The notes under the pieces were generated by a model. That model did no database searches and had not been told where the DNA came from. It was given only the letters and a program-made list of their open reading frames with translations. A stretch of 64,000 nucleotides of DNA, from the NCBI GenBank assembly GCA_965207565.1, contig CBDBMQ010000009.1, positions 434,001 through 498,000 on the forward strand, in the 5' to 3' direction. Of this stretch, positions 18,342-27,716 are shown in pieces; the stretch's first letter is position 1; the number at the start of each line of letters is the position of its first letter. Source of the DNA: Bin80 sp965207565 (GTDB lineage: Bacteria > Bacteroidota > Rhodothermia > Rhodothermales > Bin80). Both the position numbers and the translations under genes were made by a program.

Positions 18342-19564
18342 CTACAAATCAGCAAAGGGTATGGCGGTTACACGCTGCCCCAATGGCAATCGTATATCAC
18401 CTGGATGTACCACATACCCAGGGAGCACAGTCTTCCTTAGATCACGTTGAAAAATCCGAATGGTGGATGCCATCGCAGGACGTGGAGTTGCAGACAGTTT
18501 TACTTCAATTGGAATAAGACCGTGGTCCGTATCAACGATGAAATCAATTTCCGAACCAGCTACGGTTCGCCAGAAATATACTTGTGGCTGGATCCCCCTG
18601 TGGGTCAGCGTTCGAACTACCTCGGACAGAACAGCAGTCTCAAAAATAGTACCGCCCATCGGACCGGCCGCCGCGTGTGCAGGATCCTTCAGGCCAACAA
18701 GGTGACAGAGTGTGCCTACATCGAAAAAAAATACCTTGGGTGTCTTAACAAGCCGTTTGCCAATGTTGGTATGATACGGTCGCAACACCGTTACTTGATA
18801 CGTAGCCTCAAGGATGGAAAGCCATGCCTTGATCGTATTTACTGTGACTCCAAGGTCACGGCCTAGGCTGGTCATATTCAGCATTTGACCACTCCTTGCG
18901 GCTAATACGCGCAGGAATGACTGATACTGTATAAGGTCACCAACTTGGCGTAAGGTACGTACATCTCGTTCAAGATATGTCTGGATATAGCTTGCATGCC
19001 ATAATGATAAATCCCGGTTGGGGCCAATTGCCAGTTCTGGGTAGCCACCGCGAAGAAAACTTTTCCAAAGATCTCCAAATCCACCCAAGTTTTTCGAACT
19101 CGCCACCTGCGCATGTTCCCAGACAGCGGGTTGCTGGGGGTGTCCCTCCTCTTCTCGCCTTGATAGAGGGAGGAGTCGTAGTAGTGCAGCACGCCCAGCC
19201 AGTGATTCGGTGACCTTCTCGGCAAGGAGAAGATTCTGAGATCCAGTCAGGAGGAACTGGCCGGCGTGGTTTCGGTCAGCATCGATCTTTTCCTTGATGT
19301 AAGGAAGCAGGTCCGGCGTATATTGCACTTCGTCAATTATGACCGGTTGACGGTATTGTTCTAAAAATCCACGCGGATCTGCTATAGCCGCTGCGCGGAC
19401 ATCTGGAGGCTCAACAGAGATATATTGATACCGGGACCAAATAAATACTTCAGCAAAGTAGTTTTCCCAGATTGGCGTGGACCGGTCAAAACAACCGCGG
19501 GAAATTCTGATGCCACCTTTTTTATGACAGGCTCAAGTGACCGGTGAATATATCCGTACTGCAT
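18342..19564 (-). pseudogene. AAA_14/DUF4143 ATPase, frameshifted
   Basis: ATPase with an N-terminal Walker A (LTGPRQSGKTTLLKYLF) and a C-terminal DUF4143 nuclease-like domain (IDFIVDTDHGLIPIEVKL). The first 55 or so codons lie in a different frame from the rest: after LFGPG at about 19430 one base appears to be missing. Restoring it gives YQYISVEPPDVRAAAIADPR and then PVIIDEVQYTPDLLPYIKEK, the expected Walker B region. All domains are therefore present but split by one indel. The start codon is embedded in the end of a perfect 41-bp palindrome. Such ATPases are common as single mobile-like genes of unclear function. Confidence 0.82.
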
Positions 19565-19604
19565 GAGTGTATATTATGCATTCAGAATGCATAATATACA
19601 CTCA
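19564..19604. promoter_or_regulatory. perfect 41-bp palindrome at ATPase start
   Basis: Two 20-base arms, TGAGTGTATATTATGCATTC and its exact reverse complement, flank a single A. The last base of the palindrome is the A of the ATPase start codon (read on the minus strand). It contains AT-rich TATATTATGC elements that could be -10-like. It could be a protein-binding operator for the ATPase's own promoter or a strong mRNA hairpin at the start codon. The symmetry is seen directly; the role is inference. Confidence 0.7.
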
Positions 19605-19673
19605 ATCGTGGTTTTGTGTTTCCCAAGAGACGTTCCATGATCTGCTCTTGGTGTCTCATGCTTATTTTGGGAT

Positions 19674-20008
19674 TTATATACATGAGTACCCTGCATGAAG
19701 CGGTCTCTTTGTATCCATTTCACGGGTCTTTGGGGTCTCCAATGAGAACGCCCCTCGACGTGCAGATGCCCCAATCCCGGAGGCCAATATATTTGCCGCC
19801 GCATTCAGGTCGGCATGATCCGCATGCCCACAGGACATACACTTGAACTTGCTTTGAGTCTTACGATTATCTTTATCCGTGTACCCGCAAGCGTTACACC
19901 GTTGGCTGGTATACTGTGCAGGGACTTTGATCACACGCCGGCATTTGTACTCCAGCATCTGATCCAGCTGCCCCCAACCGGTTCCTAAAATACCGGATTC
20001 AGTTCATG
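19674..20008 (-). pseudogene. TnpB (IS200/IS605-type) C-terminal remnant
   Basis: The fragment reads GWGQLDQMLEYKCRR, then the TnpB zinc ribbon with paired CxxC motifs (RCNACGYTD and KCMSCGH), then ADHADLNAAANILASG, which is the terminal RuvC-like motif of IS605-type TnpB. The frame is interrupted by a stop just upstream (near 20008) and no further TnpB domain is visible, so the N-terminal two thirds are missing. The tail ARRGAFSLETPKTRE resembles natural TnpB ends. No TnpA or guide-RNA end could be confirmed. The remnant sits between the broken ATPase and sppA. Confidence 0.82.
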
Positions 20009-20193
20009 AAGTCGTCGCTAAAACCAGTTTTTCAAAATTGGGCAAAGAGCTGCTAAATTCACGATCTGCGTCATAGTATGGTAACAGTGAGGGATGTCCC
20101 TCCTGTTAAATAGTGGTCGACCGTGGGTTAACCGAAGTTCCACGAGGGGAACACGGGTGTATGAGGCGGAGCAGCGAGCGAACTCAGGGTGTG

Positions 20194-21969
20194 TCAGTCA
20201 TAGCCCTCGATATCCAAAGGTAGACGGGCTATGGGAACTCCCTGTAGCTGCACTGCCTCCTCAATTAAACGGGCTTCAGCGTGAAGTTGCGCCTCAATTG
20301 GTGATTCCATAAAGGATCGGATCCGTGCCAGAAAGAACTCCAGGTATTGATCCATCAAGGTCTCTGGAACGGGTAATTGTTTGATTCGATATGTACCTTC
20401 CTCCAGATTCGCCATCTCGGCGGCGAGTGTGATCGCATCATCAAGGTTTCCAAGTTTGTCAATCAGGCCAGCCTCCAGGGCAGCCTCTCCAGTCCATATC
20501 CGGCCCTGGGCGACTTCATGAACGGCTTCAACCGACATGCCCCGATTCTCAGAAACGCGCTCAAGAAAAACAGAGTAGGTTTCGCTTAGCGAGCGTTCGA
20601 ACAGTGCACGCTCGGAAGGGCGAAGGGGGCGCATCCCGGAAAACATATCTGCGTAGTCACTGGTGGCTACCTGATCTGAGGTAATGCCTAATTTAGTTTC
20701 GAGCATTTGGCCAATACTGAAGTGCATGCCATAGACACCAATGGAGCCGGTCAGTGTATGGGGAGAAGCCACAATCGTGTCTCCTGCTGTTGCGAGCCAG
20801 TAGCCACCGGACGCAGCAAGGTCTCCCATGGAAATAATGACCGGTTTTTTCTTCGTCGTTTCCTGGACCGCCTGCCACATGGATTCGCTGGCAGTGGCAC
20901 TGCCGCCGGGTGAATCAATCCGCAGTACGACCGCCTTAACATCGTCATCCTCCCGAAAATCTTTCATGGCCTTCTGGAAACTGACGGCCCCCAGAATTCC
21001 ATTCAGATCACTGCTGCTGCCACTCATGATAGTACCGGAGGCATGCATGACCCCAATCGTGCTGTCATGGCTGGACGATGGTCTGGACATTGAGGGGGCG
21101 TAGCGGGACAAACTGCTGGTTCTTAGCCTGCCCTCTATGCCGGTCAATTCACGGATACGTGATTCCACCTCTTCACTTTGCAATAATCCATCGAGAAGAC
21201 CAGACGCATGTGCATCTTCGGTAGTTAGGAGTTCTCCTGCCCCCATAAGGTTCGCAACTTCCTCCGCACTCAGATCCCGTGCCTGAGCGATTGTACGGAT
21301 CATGAGTTCGTTCCAGTTCTCAAGCACGGCGGTTAACTGTGCCCGGTTTTCGCTTGACAGGTTTTCGCGTGTATAAGGCTCAATGCCCCCCTTATAGGCC
21401 CCAACCCGCAAGACCGTTGGCTCGATATTCAGTTTATCCAGGAGTCCCTTATAAAAGGATACACCCAGGTAGAAGCCGTTGAATTCAAAGAAGGCCCTTG
21501 GGGAAGCGTAGATACTGTCCGCCGCAGATGCGAGGAAGTAGTCCGATTCACGCATCGCAAAATCCCCGGATGCAGACGCCACGATGGGTTTGCCACTTTC
21601 TTTGAATTCAAGCAGGGATTGTCTGATTTCCAGGAGCGTCGGCCATCCTGCAATGGTTGCCTGTGGTTTCAGCCACACCGCTTCAATACGCTCATCGGTC
21701 GCAGCACTCTTGAGGGCAGTCCTGATCTGGTTCAGGCTCTGGGGTTGTGGCATATCAAAGAGTTCATAGATCGGATCTGCCGCCCCAGACTCTTGAATAG
21801 GGCCCGATAGATCCAATACCAGCACAGATTCTGATGAAATAGGGGCTTCGCTGGTGGAAACCGCTGATGCAATGATTCCCGCCATGATCAGGCTACCAAG
21901 AAAAATCAGCACACCAACGGCGATGAGGGAGCCAAGAACGCTGGCAATAAGGGTCGAAAAGAAACGCAT
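20194..21969 (-). CDS. sppA: signal peptide peptidase SppA, long form
   Basis: Membrane-bound serine protease that degrades cleaved signal peptides. 591 residues from ATG 21969 with an N-terminal membrane anchor (VLGSLIAVGVLIFLGSLIMA). Two tandem SppA/ClpP-fold domains are present. The general base Lys193 is in LRVGAYKGGIEPYTR of the first domain, and the nucleophile Ser387 is in MGDLAASGGYWLAT of the second, as in the E. coli-type 67K enzyme. The frame extends upstream to 22038, but starting at MRFFSTLIASVL places the membrane anchor correctly. It is divergent from hrcA with about 175 bp between preferred starts. Confidence 0.93.
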   Translation of the reverse strand: MRFFSTLIASVLGSLIAVGVLIFLGSLIMAGIIASAVSTSEAPISSESVLVLDLSGPIQESGAADPIYELFDMPQPQSLNQIRTALKSAATDERIEAVWLKPQATIAGWPTLLEIRQSLLEFKESGKPIVASASGDFAMRESDYFLASAADSIYASPRAFFEFNGFYLGVSFYKGLLDKLNIEPTVLRVGAYKGGIEPYTRENLSSENRAQLTAVLENWNELMIRTIAQARDLSAEEVANLMGAGELLTTEDAHASGLLDGLLQSEEVESRIRELTGIEGRLRTSSLSRYAPSMSRPSSSHDSTIGVMHASGTIMSGSSSDLNGILGAVSFQKAMKDFREDDDVKAVVLRIDSPGGSATASESMWQAVQETTKKKPVIISMGDLAASGGYWLATAGDTIVASPHTLTGSIGVYGMHFSIGQMLETKLGITSDQVATSDYADMFSGMRPLRPSERALFERSLSETYSVFLERVSENRGMSVEAVHEVAQGRIWTGEAALEAGLIDKLGNLDDAITLAAEMANLEEGTYRIKQLPVPETLMDQYLEFFLARIRSFMESPIEAQLHAEARLIEEAVQLQGVPIARLPLDIEGYD

Positions 21970-22144
21970 CGGATTTAAGTAAGTAGAGTAGGAAATACGC
22001 AGTAAACGGCGTGCGGTTGCGTCATATGGAAACCGCACATGAATCAGGCGGCATCCAGTAGGCTTGATCGGACATAATGACAGTCTTTATCAGGCTGGTT
22101 TGTACTTTGTTGATGCGGCAAGGATTTTGCGATTGAGATTATCT

Positions 22145-23251
22145 ATGAATAAACGCAGGTCTACATATCATGGGATTTCATCCTCAATACTGACGGATCG
22201 TGAACGTGCGATCCTGCGCTTGGTTGTGCGTAATTTTATTGATACCGCGGGACCGATGGGATCCCGAAAACTGGCCAAGCAGTCTTCTCTTGGTCTGAGT
22301 GCAGCTACCGTTCGCAATACGCTATCCGACCTGGAAGAGCAGGGATATCTCAGACACCCACACAGATCTGCCGGGCGTATGCCGACGGAGTTGGGATATC
22401 GCGCGTTTGTGAATGAGTTGATGGAAACCCCGGAGCTATCCGTACAAGAGCAGCAGCTGCTCAACGAAAGGCTGGATCGGCTCATGGGGGATGCAGACAC
22501 TCTTTTCCGGGAGACCTCCCGTTTACTGGGGCGCATGTCCAACCTTCTGGGGGTGGTTCTCAGTCCAAAAATTTCAACCGGTGTGCTGGAACGATTGGAT
22601 GTCGTGCAACTTACCGAGTCCAATATTATGATTGTGATCAGTGTGCGGAGTCTCCTGGTGAAAACGATTGTTTATGAGACAAATATGGAGATTCGGCGTG
22701 AAGACCTGGATCGAATTGTATCGATTTTGAATGAACGACTGGCAGGCTTGCGACTCGAGGAAATTCGGCGGGACTGTGTTGCGAGGACCAAAGATCTGGA
22801 TCATGACCCGACCGGGATTGTACAGTTGATCCTCAATGAGTCAGCGGTATTGTTCAGTGACCCAGTAAAGGGTCGACTGACCCATTCAGGAACGCGAGGG
22901 CTCCTTGCACAGCCGGAATTTCAGAGCACGAATGAGGTACGACAACTTATTGACCTCATTGAGGATGAGGGATACGTCGTTCAGCTCTTTGAGCAGGCAC
23001 CCGGCAGGCAACTGGATACCAATCACTGGGTGTCTGTGGGGATTGGTAGTGAGATTCAGGATGAGACCGTGAGCCCTTATTCCATTGTAACTGCACGGTA
23101 TAACGTAGGCCAGAGCGCGGGAACGGTTGGATTACTCGGCCCGATGCGCATGGATTATGGTCATGCAATTTCTCTCGTAGAAACGATGGCTTCTCTGCTT
23201 GATCGGCCCGCCATCACAGGTTCAAGACAACAAGTACATACGAATGGCTGA
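22145..23251 (+). CDS. hrcA: heat-inducible transcription repressor HrcA
   Basis: Winged-helix repressor that binds CIRCE operators and shuts off chaperone genes. The N-terminus has LTDRERAILRLVVRNFIDTA and the recognition region SSLGLSAATVRNTLSDLEEQGYL, followed by HRSAGRMPTELGYR, typical of HrcA. The dimerisation/GAF-like part ends with GTVGLLGPMRMDYGHAISLV. I prefer ATG 22145 over a more upstream in-frame start. It overlaps grpE by eight bases. I did not find a CIRCE element (TTAGCACTC-N9-GAGTGCTAA) upstream, so its target may lie elsewhere, for example before dnaK or groESL outside the window. Confidence 0.93.
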   Translation: MNKRRSTYHGISSSILTDRERAILRLVVRNFIDTAGPMGSRKLAKQSSLGLSAATVRNTLSDLEEQGYLRHPHRSAGRMPTELGYRAFVNELMETPELSVQEQQLLNERLDRLMGDADTLFRETSRLLGRMSNLLGVVLSPKISTGVLERLDVVQLTESNIMIVISVRSLLVKTIVYETNMEIRREDLDRIVSILNERLAGLRLEEIRRDCVARTKDLDHDPTGIVQLILNESAVLFSDPVKGRLTHSGTRGLLAQPEFQSTNEVRQLIDLIEDEGYVVQLFEQAPGRQLDTNHWVSVGIGSEIQDETVSPYSIVTARYNVGQSAGTVGLLGPMRMDYGHAISLVETMASLLDRPAITGSRQQVHTNG

Positions 23252-23864
23252 AAAATTTTCGGAGGAAAAAGACGAATCCCTTGGGGAGTCAATGCCCTCC
23301 GAGGCAAGTGAAAACGAGCCTCAGAATGGAGGGGGATCCGTGAACGGTTCCGAGACAGAGACAATAGAGGATCCTCTGGTGCAGTGCATGGAAGAGTTAG
23401 CTGCGGAGAAAGATCAGCGGCTCCGGGTTGCGGCTGAGTTTGCCAATTATCGTCGACGCATGGAGAATCAGCGCGCCGACTGGTCGCTCCGCGCAAAAGC
23501 CGGTGTGATTCGAACGCTGCTGCCGATTCTAGATGACTTGGAGCGATCCCTGACTGCGGCTGCAGAAGCCGAATCAGAAGATAATGCCTTTACATCCTTA
23601 CGGTCTGGAATCAATCTAGTATCCGAGAATTTTGTTGGTGAACTTGAGAAACTGGGACTCAAACGGATTCAGACCGTTGGTGTGGCGTTCGACGAGCATC
23701 TTCATGAAGCAGTGGGGCAGGCACCTGCCCCTGAAGGCGAAGAAGATGGACATATACTGTACGAAAGCCAAGCGGGATATTGTCTGGGGGATCTGGTGCT
23801 CAGACATGCAAAGGTAATTGTGGGGATTGCGCCAGGGGTTCCAGTTGAAGCGGATGCACAATGA
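23244..23864 (+). CDS. grpE: nucleotide exchange factor GrpE
   Basis: Releases ADP from DnaK during the chaperone cycle. It has an acidic, low-complexity N-terminus, a long helix (RLRVAAEFANYRRRMENQRA), then the C-terminal beta domain (GVAFDEHLHEAVGQAP ... GYCLGDLVLRHAKVIVG). From ATG 23244 it has 206 residues, a usual length. It overlaps hrcA at its start and dnaJ at its end (ATGA), so the three genes form a tight operon. Confidence 0.94.
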   Translation: MAEKFSEEKDESLGESMPSEASENEPQNGGGSVNGSETETIEDPLVQCMEELAAEKDQRLRVAAEFANYRRRMENQRADWSLRAKAGVIRTLLPILDDLERSLTAAAEAESEDNAFTSLRSGINLVSENFVGELEKLGLKRIQTVGVAFDEHLHEAVGQAPAPEGEEDGHILYESQAGYCLGDLVLRHAKVIVGIAPGVPVEADAQ

Positions 23865-25015
23865 GTGACTACTACGAAATTTTGGGTGTGAACCGCGATG
23901 CGTCCTCGGAGGAAATCAAAAAAGCCTATCGCAAGGAAGCATTAAAAAATCACCCAGATCGAAATCCAGGTGATAAAGCAGCGGAGGCGCGCTTCAAAGA
24001 GGCAGCGGTAGCGTACGAGGTACTGAGTGACCAGAAGAAGCGTGAGGTGTATGATCGCTACGGCGAAGCCGGTTTACGCGGATCCGGTGGAGGCGGGCAG
24101 CCAGGGTTTAGTGATGTAAATGATATTTTCAGTGCGTTTAGCGATATTTTCGGAGGATCTGGAGGAGGGGTATTTGATGGGGTCTTTGGAGGAGGGCGCC
24201 AGCGTACCAGAGAAAGGGGACAGCCAGGGGCTACCATTGCCCAGCAGTTGGCCCTGACCTTGGAGGAAATTGCGGAAGGGACGGAAAAGCGTGTAAAAGT
24301 TCACCGGTTGACCCCATGTCGGACCTGTGAGGGGAGTGGGGCAAAGGGGGGAGCCAGCCAATTAAGAGTATGTAGCGTCTGTAATGGGTCCGGGGAAGAA
24401 CGTCGGGCACGGCAAACGCCATTGGGGCAGTTTGTGAGCGTATCCGAGTGTGGAAAGTGCCGTGGCGAAGGGCAGGTTATTGAGGAAAAATGCCCGGAAT
24501 GTCGGGGGCAGGGACGGCTGGATGGGGAGTCATCCATAAAAGTGAAGGTGCCAGCCGGTGTTGAAGATGGGATGGTCATCAACCTGCGTAGTCAGGGCCA
24601 TTGTGGGGCTCGCGGAGGAAGATCAGGAGATCTGCGGATTGAGATCCGTGAAAAGGCACACGAGCATTTTATCCGCAGAGGCAGTGATCTGATCTATAAT
24701 ATGGATATCTCTTTTCCCGATGCAGCATTGGGGACAGACATTGAAGTGCCGACACTCACGGGGCGGGCGAGTGTCAAGATCGCTCCAGGAACCCAGTCCG
24801 GGAAGGTCCTGCGCATGCAGGGGCGGGGATTAGGTCAACTCAGAAACTCCAGAAAAGGCGATCAATTGGTTCGAATTCATGTATGGACGCCGCAGAATCT
24901 CTCTGATTCGGATAAAGAGGCGTTGGAAAAACTTCGAGACTCCAGTGCATTTCAACCGGACCAGACAGGTAAGAATAAATCGTTCTTTTCGAAAGTAAAA
25001 GATGCCTTCGCGTAA
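23861..25015 (+). CDS. dnaJ: chaperone protein DnaJ
   Basis: Hsp40 co-chaperone that stimulates DnaK ATPase. J domain at residues 1-70 with the HPD tripeptide (KNHPDRNPGDK), a Gly/Phe-rich linker, then four zinc-binding CxxCxGxG repeats (CRTCEGSG, CSVCNGSG, CGKCRGEG, CPECRGQG), and the C-terminal client-binding domains. 384 residues, as expected. Its ATG overlaps the grpE stop by four bases. dnaK is not adjacent, unlike in many hrcA-grpE-dnaK-dnaJ operons. Confidence 0.96.
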   Translation: MSDYYEILGVNRDASSEEIKKAYRKEALKNHPDRNPGDKAAEARFKEAAVAYEVLSDQKKREVYDRYGEAGLRGSGGGGQPGFSDVNDIFSAFSDIFGGSGGGVFDGVFGGGRQRTRERGQPGATIAQQLALTLEEIAEGTEKRVKVHRLTPCRTCEGSGAKGGASQLRVCSVCNGSGEERRARQTPLGQFVSVSECGKCRGEGQVIEEKCPECRGQGRLDGESSIKVKVPAGVEDGMVINLRSQGHCGARGGRSGDLRIEIREKAHEHFIRRGSDLIYNMDISFPDAALGTDIEVPTLTGRASVKIAPGTQSGKVLRMQGRGLGQLRNSRKGDQLVRIHVWTPQNLSDSDKEALEKLRDSSAFQPDQTGKNKSFFSKVKDAFA

Positions 25016-25118
25016 AGTGAATCCAGAGCGGAAGCGATGAAACAGTATATTCACGATCGGCTCCGCAATCCCTGGAGAACACTTTACGGTTGTAGTTTTG
25101 TAAGCCCCTGATTGAGAC

Positions 25119-27716
25119 ATGGCGGTATACCCTTTTCGGGAAATTGAAAGCCAGTGGCAGGCGTACTGGGAATCGAACAAGACATTTCGTACATCGATTA
25201 CGGTAGATGCGACCAAGCCCAAGTACTATGTACTGGACATGTTTCCCTATCCCAGTGGGGCGGGGTTGCATGTGGGGCATCCTGAGGGATACACCGCGAC
25301 AGACATTGTGGCACGGTACAAGCGGATGTGCGGGTTCAATGTTTTGCATCCGATTGGATGGGATGCCTTTGGACTTCCGGCCGAGCAATACGCACTGCGA
25401 ACCGGAACACATCCGCGCATTACGACCGAGCGGAATATTGTCCGATTCAGGAAGCAGCTGAAATCCCTAGGATTTTCCTATGACTGGGATCGAGAGATTG
25501 ACACGACAGATCCAGACTACTTCAAATGGACCCAATGGATTTTTCTGAAGCTGTTTGAACGTGGGCTTGCGTATGAAGCGAAGGTGCCCGTATGGTGGTG
25601 CGAAGAATTGGGGACAACGCTCGCAAATGAGGAGGTGGTTGATGGGAAGAGCGATATCGGCGGGTATCCTTGTGAGCGGCGGATGTTGCGGCAGTGGGTG
25701 CTGCGGATCACAGAATACGCGGAGAGGTTGCTGGATGGACTGGATCACACGGATTGGCCTATCAGCACGAAGGAAATGCAGCGCAACTGGATTGGGCGCA
25801 GTGAGGGGGCGGATATTGAGTTCCCTGTTCAGGGAGTGAGTTCCGCCAGCATTCGTGTTTACACCACGCGTCCAGATACGATCTTTGGAGCAACCTACAT
25901 GGTACTCGCTCCTGAGCACCCCATGGTGGATCAAATTTCTACGGAAGCCCAACTGGATGAAGTCCAGAATTATAAGGAATTGGCCTCCCATAAAAGCGAC
26001 TTGGAGCGGACAGAACTTCAGAAAGAGAAGACGGGGGTATTCACAGGGGCATACGCCGTGAATCCTGTAAACAAGGAAGCGATCCCCATTTGGATTGCAG
26101 ATTATGTACTCTACTCCTATGGGACAGGGGCAATCATGGCGGTTCCGGGGCAGGATGAGCGCGACTGGGCGTTCGCGGCAAAATATGATCTCCCGATTTG
26201 CCGTACGGTTCAGCCACCTCCTGATTTCACAGGGCTAGCTTATATGGGAGATGGCCCGGCCATCAACAGTGATTTTCTCAATGGCCTGCATGTTGAAGAA
26301 GCCAAAGTGAAAATTCTGGATTGGCTTGAAGAACATAACGCGGGACAGCGCAAAGTGAATTACAAGTTGCGCGATTGGTTATTCTCCAGGCAGCGTTACT
26401 GGGGCGAACCAATCCCGGTGATTTTCGAGAGTGAAGAAGTACACTCGCTGCCAGAGGAAGTACTTCCCATCAATCTTCCCGAATTGGAGGAGTTTAAGCC
26501 AAGCGGAACCCCGGAAGGTCCTCTTGCCTTGGCCCAAGATTGGTTGACGACCACGAATCCTGGTACCGGTGAGGTAGCAAGGCGTGAGACCAATACAATG
26601 CCACAGTGGGCAGGATCCTGCTGGTACTTTCTGCGCTACATTGATCCCCAAAACTCGGAACGACTGGTGGATCCAGAACTGGAAAAGTACTGGATGCCGG
26701 TGGATCTCTACATTGGTGGAGCCGAGCATGCGGTACTTCATCTGCTCTATGCCCGTTTCTGGCACATGGTGCTCTATGATGCGGGTGTAGTTTCAACACC
26801 AGAGCCTTTTGCGAAACTTGTTCACCAGGGGATGATTCTGGGTGAACTTGAATACACTGCGTGGAAAAACAGCACGACAGAGCAGTGGATCAGTGCTGAA
26901 AATGTCAGTGGCGGAAAAGAAATCCGTACGGGGATGAATCTGGAGGCGGTCCAGATTGACGAGGAGAGAGTCGTCAAAGACAGAGAGCGCTTTGTGCTGA
27001 AAGAGGCCCCTCATATTCAGTTGGATGTGCGAGCATTTAAAATGAGCAAAAGTCGCGGGAATGTGATCAACCCAGACGAGATTATTGAGCAGTATGGTGC
27101 AGATGCATTCCGACTCTATGAGATGTTTATGGGCCCCCTGGAGCAGGTAAAGCCGTGGAGTACCCGTGGAGTTCACGGGACATTTCGATTTCTTAGTCGT
27201 ACATGGCGGCTGATTACGGAAACCCCTCTGAGCGAGAAAGAACCTAATCGGGATCAATTACGCATCCTGCATCAGACGATTGATCGTGTGACAAACGATA
27301 TCGAAGAGCTACGCATGAACACCGCCATCGCTGCCTTGATGGAGTTCGTGAACGCAGCGTTCAAGTGGGAAGATGTTCCTCGCAAGGTTGCAGAGCCATT
27401 TGTTCTTTTGCTGGCCCCGTTTGCACCTCACATTGCGGAGGAATTATGGTCTCGCTTTGGGTATAAGGACACACTGGCCTATGCCCCCTGGCCGGAACTC
27501 AGGCAGGAATACCTCGCCGAGGAGTTGGTCGACTTACCGGTACAGGTCAACGGGCGGGTTCGGGCGACGATCCGTATTGCACCAGAAGCAAATAAGCAAG
27601 AGGTCATTCGGGCGGCAATGCTGGAACCGAATGTTCAACGATTCTTGGGAGAAAACCCTCCCCGCCGGGAAATTTATGTACCTGGGCGTATTCTTAATCT
27701 GGTCGCTACAAAATAA
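25119..27716 (+). CDS. leuS: leucyl-tRNA synthetase
   Basis: Class Ia aminoacyl-tRNA synthetase charging tRNA-Leu. The HIGH-type motif appears in FPYPSGAGLHVGHPEGY and the KMSKS loop as FKMSKSRGNVINPDE. The CP1 editing domain is present with the conserved TTRPDTIFGATYMVLAPEH. 865 residues match the bacterial length. The 103-bp gap after dnaJ shows no recognisable T-box. The stop codon overlaps the bshB1 start (TAATG). Confidence 0.97.
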   Translation: MAVYPFREIESQWQAYWESNKTFRTSITVDATKPKYYVLDMFPYPSGAGLHVGHPEGYTATDIVARYKRMCGFNVLHPIGWDAFGLPAEQYALRTGTHPRITTERNIVRFRKQLKSLGFSYDWDREIDTTDPDYFKWTQWIFLKLFERGLAYEAKVPVWWCEELGTTLANEEVVDGKSDIGGYPCERRMLRQWVLRITEYAERLLDGLDHTDWPISTKEMQRNWIGRSEGADIEFPVQGVSSASIRVYTTRPDTIFGATYMVLAPEHPMVDQISTEAQLDEVQNYKELASHKSDLERTELQKEKTGVFTGAYAVNPVNKEAIPIWIADYVLYSYGTGAIMAVPGQDERDWAFAAKYDLPICRTVQPPPDFTGLAYMGDGPAINSDFLNGLHVEEAKVKILDWLEEHNAGQRKVNYKLRDWLFSRQRYWGEPIPVIFESEEVHSLPEEVLPINLPELEEFKPSGTPEGPLALAQDWLTTTNPGTGEVARRETNTMPQWAGSCWYFLRYIDPQNSERLVDPELEKYWMPVDLYIGGAEHAVLHLLYARFWHMVLYDAGVVSTPEPFAKLVHQGMILGELEYTAWKNSTTEQWISAENVSGGKEIRTGMNLEAVQIDEERVVKDRERFVLKEAPHIQLDVRAFKMSKSRGNVINPDEIIEQYGADAFRLYEMFMGPLEQVKPWSTRGVHGTFRFLSRTWRLITETPLSEKEPNRDQLRILHQTIDRVTNDIEELRMNTAIAALMEFVNAAFKWEDVPRKVAEPFVLLLAPFAPHIAEELWSRFGYKDTLAYAPWPELRQEYLAEELVDLPVQVNGRVRATIRIAPEANKQEVIRAAMLEPNVQRFLGENPPRREIYVPGRILNLVATK

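Noticed and set aside
25016..25118. T-box leader before leuS
   Set aside because: The characteristic AGGGUGGNACCGCG-type sequence is absent and T-boxes are not expected in this phylum.
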